DNA of 17,679 nt from an uncultured Eubacteriales bacterium (GTDB taxonomy: Bacteria; Bacillota; Clostridia; Peptostreptococcales; Anaerovoracaceae): positions 1 to 17,679 of the forward strand of contig CAJLHL010000043.1 in assembly GCA_905206455.1 (NCBI GenBank), given 5' to 3'. Below, piece after piece: positions 14,959 through 17,679 of this stretch. The position numbers were made by a program, and so were the translations under genes. Numbering within the stretch: the stretch's first letter is position 1; every line of letters begins with the position of its first letter. The notes under the pieces were generated by a model. It was not told the DNA's origin. It ran no database searches and was given only the letters and a program-made list of their open reading frames with translations.

Positions 14959-15051
14959 ATGAAGAGCTGTAAGATAAATGTTTGCAATGTCATGATGTTT
15001 TGCTGCCGAATGCTGTTCTCCCGGGCATATTACGCGGCCTGCTGCATTTAG
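14959..15051 (+). CDS. Cysteine-rich leader peptide upstream of metY-cysK
   Basis: A 30-codon ORF starting 48 bases after the -10, with a near-perfect AAAGGAGG (14943-14950) eight bases before its ATG. Six residues are Cys (4, 9, 15, 16, 28, 29) and four are Met (1, 12, 13, 18), including MMFCCRM in the middle and AACCI at the end. The tandem Cys codons at 15001-15006 and 15040-15045 lie before and within RNA segments able to pair downstream. Placed before cysteine/homocysteine synthesis genes, this looks like a leader whose translation measures charged tRNA-Cys. Poly-Cys leader peptides with such a role are known in mycobacteria; I know of no described Clostridia case. A second ATG (14954), too close to the ribosome binding site, would give only Met-Arg. 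Confidence 0.7.
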   Translation: MKSCKINVCNVMMFCCRMLFSRAYYAACCI

Positions 15052-15145
15052 CCGCCCCGCCGTGCGCCTGCGCTTCTCCTGCGGTGAGAAGTTCGCTTCA
15101 CTGCCGTTTGCCCGGGAGCCGCTGTACGCAGGCTTCTGTTTTTTT
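15018..15145 (+). promoter_or_regulatory. Candidate transcription attenuator of metY-cysK
   Basis: Two pairings cross and so exclude each other. Pairing 1 joins CTCCCGGGCA inside the leader ORF (15018-15027) to TGCCCGGGAG (15109-15118), a perfect 10 bp. Pairing 2 joins GCCTGCG (15066-15072) to CGCAGGC (15127-15133) and is followed by TTCTG and seven Ts (15139-15145), as in a terminator. A local hairpin CTTCTC/GAGAAG (15073-15091) stacks inside pairing 2. The Cys-Cys codons near the ORF end contain GCCTGC (15037-15042), which could compete for the same right arm. Energies were not computed, and the direction of the switch is inferred. Confidence 0.5.
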
Positions 15146-15386
15146 GTGATATCGGAAAAAAGTTTATCTGTTCGGGCGCTGGAAAATCTGAGACTATGGC
15201 ACAGTGCCGATATTCCCGTCGCTGCGGGCGGCGAGGTTTCTTTCCTGGTCTCGCGTGACGGCCGGGATACCTCAAACGGATCGGGAGAACAGATGTTTCC
15301 GGGTTATGCCGAAATCGTTTGCGCATTCTGATTGAACAGGACGTCGCAGTTTTCTTTCGGCTTTAAGAGAAAAGAGGATGATAAAT
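15146..15386 (+). other. About 240 bases of unexplained leader between attenuator and metY
   Basis: No gene with a ribosome binding site is seen. An open frame on the plus strand spans 15062-15331, but it starts inside the attenuator, lacks a ribosome binding site and shows no family motif. Small dyads such as GGCACAGTGCC occur around 15195. No T-box or S-box (SAM) consensus was recognised. Confidence 0.4.
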
Positions 15387-16676
15387 ATGAATAATTATAA
15401 ATTTGAAACGCTGCAGCTTCACGTCGGACAGGAACAGGCGGATCCCGCTACAGATGCGAGAGCCGTACCGATTTACCAGACGACCTCTTATGTATTTCAT
15501 GACTGCGCTCATGCTGCTGCGCGTTTTGGACTGGCGGATCCGGGCAACATCTACGGTCGTCTGACAAATTCTACACAGGATGTCCTGGAAAGGAGAATCG
15601 CGGCGCTGGAAGGCGGTACGGCGGCTTTGGCGCTGGCTTCCGGCGCGGCGGCGATCACATATACGATACAGGCGCTGGCACAGGACGGCGGACATATCGT
15701 AGCGCAGAAGACAATTTACGGAGGCAGTTATAATCTGCTGGAACACACTCTGCCGCATTACGGGATCCGTACGACTTTCGTCAACGCCCATGATCTCGCG
15801 GAAATAGAGGGCGCGATTCAGGAGAATACGAAGGCGGTATATCTGGAAACCCTGGGGAATCCCAACAGCGATATCCCTGATATCGATGCCGTCGCTCAAA
15901 TCGCTCACAGGCACGGTCTGCCTCTGGTCATCGACAATACGTTCGGAACGCCGTATCTGATTCGCCCGATCGAACACGGAGCGGATATCGTCGTTCATTC
16001 CGCTACGAAATTTATCGGAGGGCACGGTACGACTCTGGGCGGAATGATCGTGGATTCCGGTAAATTTGACTGGAAGGCCGGCGGAAAGTTTCCCGAAATT
16101 GCGGAGGCAAATTCCAGCTACCACGGAGTTTCCTTTGTCGAAGCGGCGGGTCCGGCCGCTTTCGCAACCTATGTCCGCGCGATTCTGCTTCGCGACACCG
16201 GCGCGGCGATTTCTCCGTTTAATGCGTTTCTGCTGCTGCAGGGCGTAGAGACTTTGTCGCTCCGGCTCCAGCGTCACGCCGAAAACACGAGAGAAGTGGT
16301 GGAATATCTGAAAAATCATCCTCAGGTGGAAAAAGTAAATCATCCGTCTCTGCCGGAACATCCCGATCATGAGTTGTATCAGAAGTATTTTCCTGACGGA
16401 GGCGCGTCGATTTTCACCTTTGAGATCAAGGGCGGTCAGGAAGAGGCTCACCGGTTTATCGATCATTTGAAAATCTTTTCTCTTCTTGCAAATGTGGCAG
16501 ACGTCAAGAGTCTCGTGATTCATCCCGCGACCACCACTCATTCTCAGCTGAGTCAGGAGGAACTGCAAGATCAGGGAATTCTGCCGAATACGATTCGTCT
16601 GTCCGTGGGAACGGAGCATATCGATGATATCATCGGAGACCTGGAACTGGGATTCGCAGCTGTAAGAAAGCGTTAA
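15387..16676 (+). CDS. metY: O-acetylhomoserine sulfhydrylase (aminocarboxypropyltransferase)
   Basis: A 429-residue PLP enzyme of the Cys/Met metabolism family, close to the usual MetY length. It makes homocysteine directly from O-acetylhomoserine and sulfide in the cytoplasm. Seen are the N-terminal FETLQLHVGQEQ and PIYQTTSYVF, NIYGRLTNSTQDVLE, GAAAITYTIQAL, YGGSYNLL, the NTFGTPYLIRP segment, and the PLP lysine Lys208 in HSATKFIGGHGT. The C-terminus carries SLVIHPATTTHSQLS and RLSVGTEHIDD. ATG 15387 lies nine bases after AAGAGG, while ATG 15378 abuts it. cysK follows after 12 bases, so the two form an operon driven by the leader upstream. The homocysteine made here feeds the MetE-like enzyme elsewhere in the window. 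Confidence 0.95.
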   Translation: MNNYKFETLQLHVGQEQADPATDARAVPIYQTTSYVFHDCAHAAARFGLADPGNIYGRLTNSTQDVLERRIAALEGGTAALALASGAAAITYTIQALAQDGGHIVAQKTIYGGSYNLLEHTLPHYGIRTTFVNAHDLAEIEGAIQENTKAVYLETLGNPNSDIPDIDAVAQIAHRHGLPLVIDNTFGTPYLIRPIEHGADIVVHSATKFIGGHGTTLGGMIVDSGKFDWKAGGKFPEIAEANSSYHGVSFVEAAGPAAFATYVRAILLRDTGAAISPFNAFLLLQGVETLSLRLQRHAENTREVVEYLKNHPQVEKVNHPSLPEHPDHELYQKYFPDGGASIFTFEIKGGQEEAHRFIDHLKIFSLLANVADVKSLVIHPATTTHSQLSQEELQDQGILPNTIRLSVGTEHIDDIIGDLELGFAAVRKR

Positions 16677-16688
16677 GGAGGATATATC

Positions 16689-17621
16689 ATGTCGAATCTT
16701 TACACATCAGCCGATCAGCTGATCGGAAGAACGCCGCTGTTGGAGCTGACACACATCGAACAGAAATGCGGATTGAAGGCAAGGCTTCTCGCCAAACTGG
16801 AATATTTCAATCCGGCGGGTTCCGTGAAAGACCGCATAGCGAAAGCCATGATCGAGGAAGCGGAGAAGGACGGCAGACTGACGCCGGGATCTGTCATAAT
16901 CGAACCGACGTCCGGCAATACGGGAATCGGACTGGCGGCGGTAGCGGCGGCAAAAGGATACCGCGTCATCATTACTATGCCGGAGACGATGTCTGTAGAG
17001 CGGAGACAGCTTATGAAAGCTTATGGCGCGGAGCTGATTCTGACAGAGGGGGCGAAAGGCATGAAAGGCGCTATCGCGAAAGCCGAAGAACTGGCTGAAA
17101 AAGTACCGGGCAGCTTTATCCCGGGGCAATTTGTAAATCCGGCGAATCCAAAGGCGCATTTTGAACATACCGGGCCGGAAATTTACGACGATACCGGCGG
17201 TGCGGTCGATATTTTTGTAGCGGGAGTGGGCACAGGCGGTACGGTCACCGGCGTCGGACAATACCTGAAGAGCAGAAATCCAGGGATTCGCGTGGCGGCG
17301 GTAGAACCCGCATCGTCGGCAGTGCTCTCTTCCGGCAGGGCGGGTTCCCACAAAATCCAGGGAATCGGCGCGGGTTTTGTACCGGAAATTTTGAATACGG
17401 AGATCTATGACGAGGTCATTCCTGTCTCCGATGATGACGCCTTTGCTGCAGGCCGGCTGATCGGGCGAAGTGAAGGTATTCTGGTGGGTATTTCTTCCGG
17501 CGCAGCGGCGTTTGCAGCAGTCGGACTCGCAAAAAGGCCGGAAAACGAGGGAAAAACGATAGTCGTTCTCTTCCCGGATACCGGGGATCGCTATTTATCT
17601 GCCGGATTATTCAGCGAATAG
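16689..17621 (+). CDS. cysK: Cysteine synthase (O-acetylserine sulfhydrylase)
   Basis: A 310-residue fold-type II PLP enzyme of normal length that makes cysteine from O-acetylserine and sulfide. Seen are IGRTPLLEL (12-20), the PLP lysine Lys47 in NPAGSVKDR, the substrate loop TSGNTGIG, PETMSVERRQLMKAYGAEL, the phosphate loop GVGTGGTVTG, KIQGIGAGFVP and ISSGAA. These favour CysK over cystathionine beta-synthase, as there is no extra domain. AAGGAGG (16675-16681) overlaps the metY stop and stands seven bases before the ATG, so translation is likely coupled. The last 58 bases of the window after the stop hold no terminator and no convincing gene start. Confidence 0.95.
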   Translation: MSNLYTSADQLIGRTPLLELTHIEQKCGLKARLLAKLEYFNPAGSVKDRIAKAMIEEAEKDGRLTPGSVIIEPTSGNTGIGLAAVAAAKGYRVIITMPETMSVERRQLMKAYGAELILTEGAKGMKGAIAKAEELAEKVPGSFIPGQFVNPANPKAHFEHTGPEIYDDTGGAVDIFVAGVGTGGTVTGVGQYLKSRNPGIRVAAVEPASSAVLSSGRAGSHKIQGIGAGFVPEILNTEIYDEVIPVSDDDAFAAGRLIGRSEGILVGISSGAAAFAAVGLAKRPENEGKTIVVLFPDTGDRYLSAGLFSE

Positions 17622-17679
17622 ATATTTTGAATGGCAGGAGAAATCTTGTATCAGAGCCGGGAGCACCGCCGTATTTTTA

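Noticed and set aside
15062..15331. Plus-strand 89-codon open frame over the attenuator
   Set aside because: Starts with GTG inside the terminator structure, has no ribosome binding site and no recognisable motif; likely chance in GC-rich leader.
15363..16619. 418-codon open frame antisense to metY
   Set aside because: metY on the plus strand is complete and conserved; the antisense product shows no family features.
16707..17351. 214-codon open frame antisense to cysK
   Set aside because: cysK is complete on the plus strand; the antisense product is Arg-rich shadow sequence.
17631..17679. ATG open to the right edge after cysK
   Set aside because: No ribosome binding site and only 16 codons visible; cannot be supported as a gene.

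Overview
The window looks like chromosomal DNA of an anaerobic Firmicute (Bacillota), most likely class Clostridia. The reasons are AGGAGG-type ribosome binding sites, a two-component system paired with an FtsX-type ABC transporter, a TIGR04076 protein, a YxjG-type methionine synthase, and short GC-rich hairpins with T-tracts between genes. Genus and species cannot be read from the sequence. Most of the window is near 50% GC or above. The first ~565 bases are far more AT-rich and look acquired.

Layout. (1) 1-565: the C-terminal end of a retron Ec67-type reverse transcriptase-Toprim protein, cut by the left edge, plus a tiny AT-rich ORF. (2) 618-2112: a TIGR04076 gene, then about 1.1 kb of decayed sequence that includes a clear XRE-regulator pseudogene. 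(3) 2127-4773: a small alkyltransferase-family protein, a LysR regulator and a cobalamin-independent methionine synthase of the short type. (4) 5025-10182: an OmpR-type response regulator, a histidine kinase, then an ABC ATPase and a large FtsX-type permease. (5) 10275-13594, minus strand: a 14-helix DHA2-type drug exporter and an acyl-CoA synthetase-like AMP-forming ligase, with palindromic candidate operators. (6) 13976-14676: an AAC(6')-like GNAT acetyltransferase and tRNA-Thr(CGU). (7) 14878-17621: a metY-cysK sulfur-assimilation operon with a long regulatory leader.

The genes in (3) and (7) form one pathway. CysK and MetY fix sulfide into cysteine and homocysteine, and the MetE-like enzyme methylates homocysteine to methionine.

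The most interesting item is the metY-cysK leader. A promoter whose -35 box lies inside an ACCTA/TAGGT inverted repeat precedes a 30-codon ORF with an excellent ribosome binding site. Six of its 30 codons are Cys, including two tandem Cys-Cys pairs. The ORF is followed by two topologically exclusive RNA pairings, one of which ends in a seven-T tract. This has the architecture of a cysteine-responsive, translation-coupled transcription attenuator. It is an inference from sequence and needs structure and expression tests.
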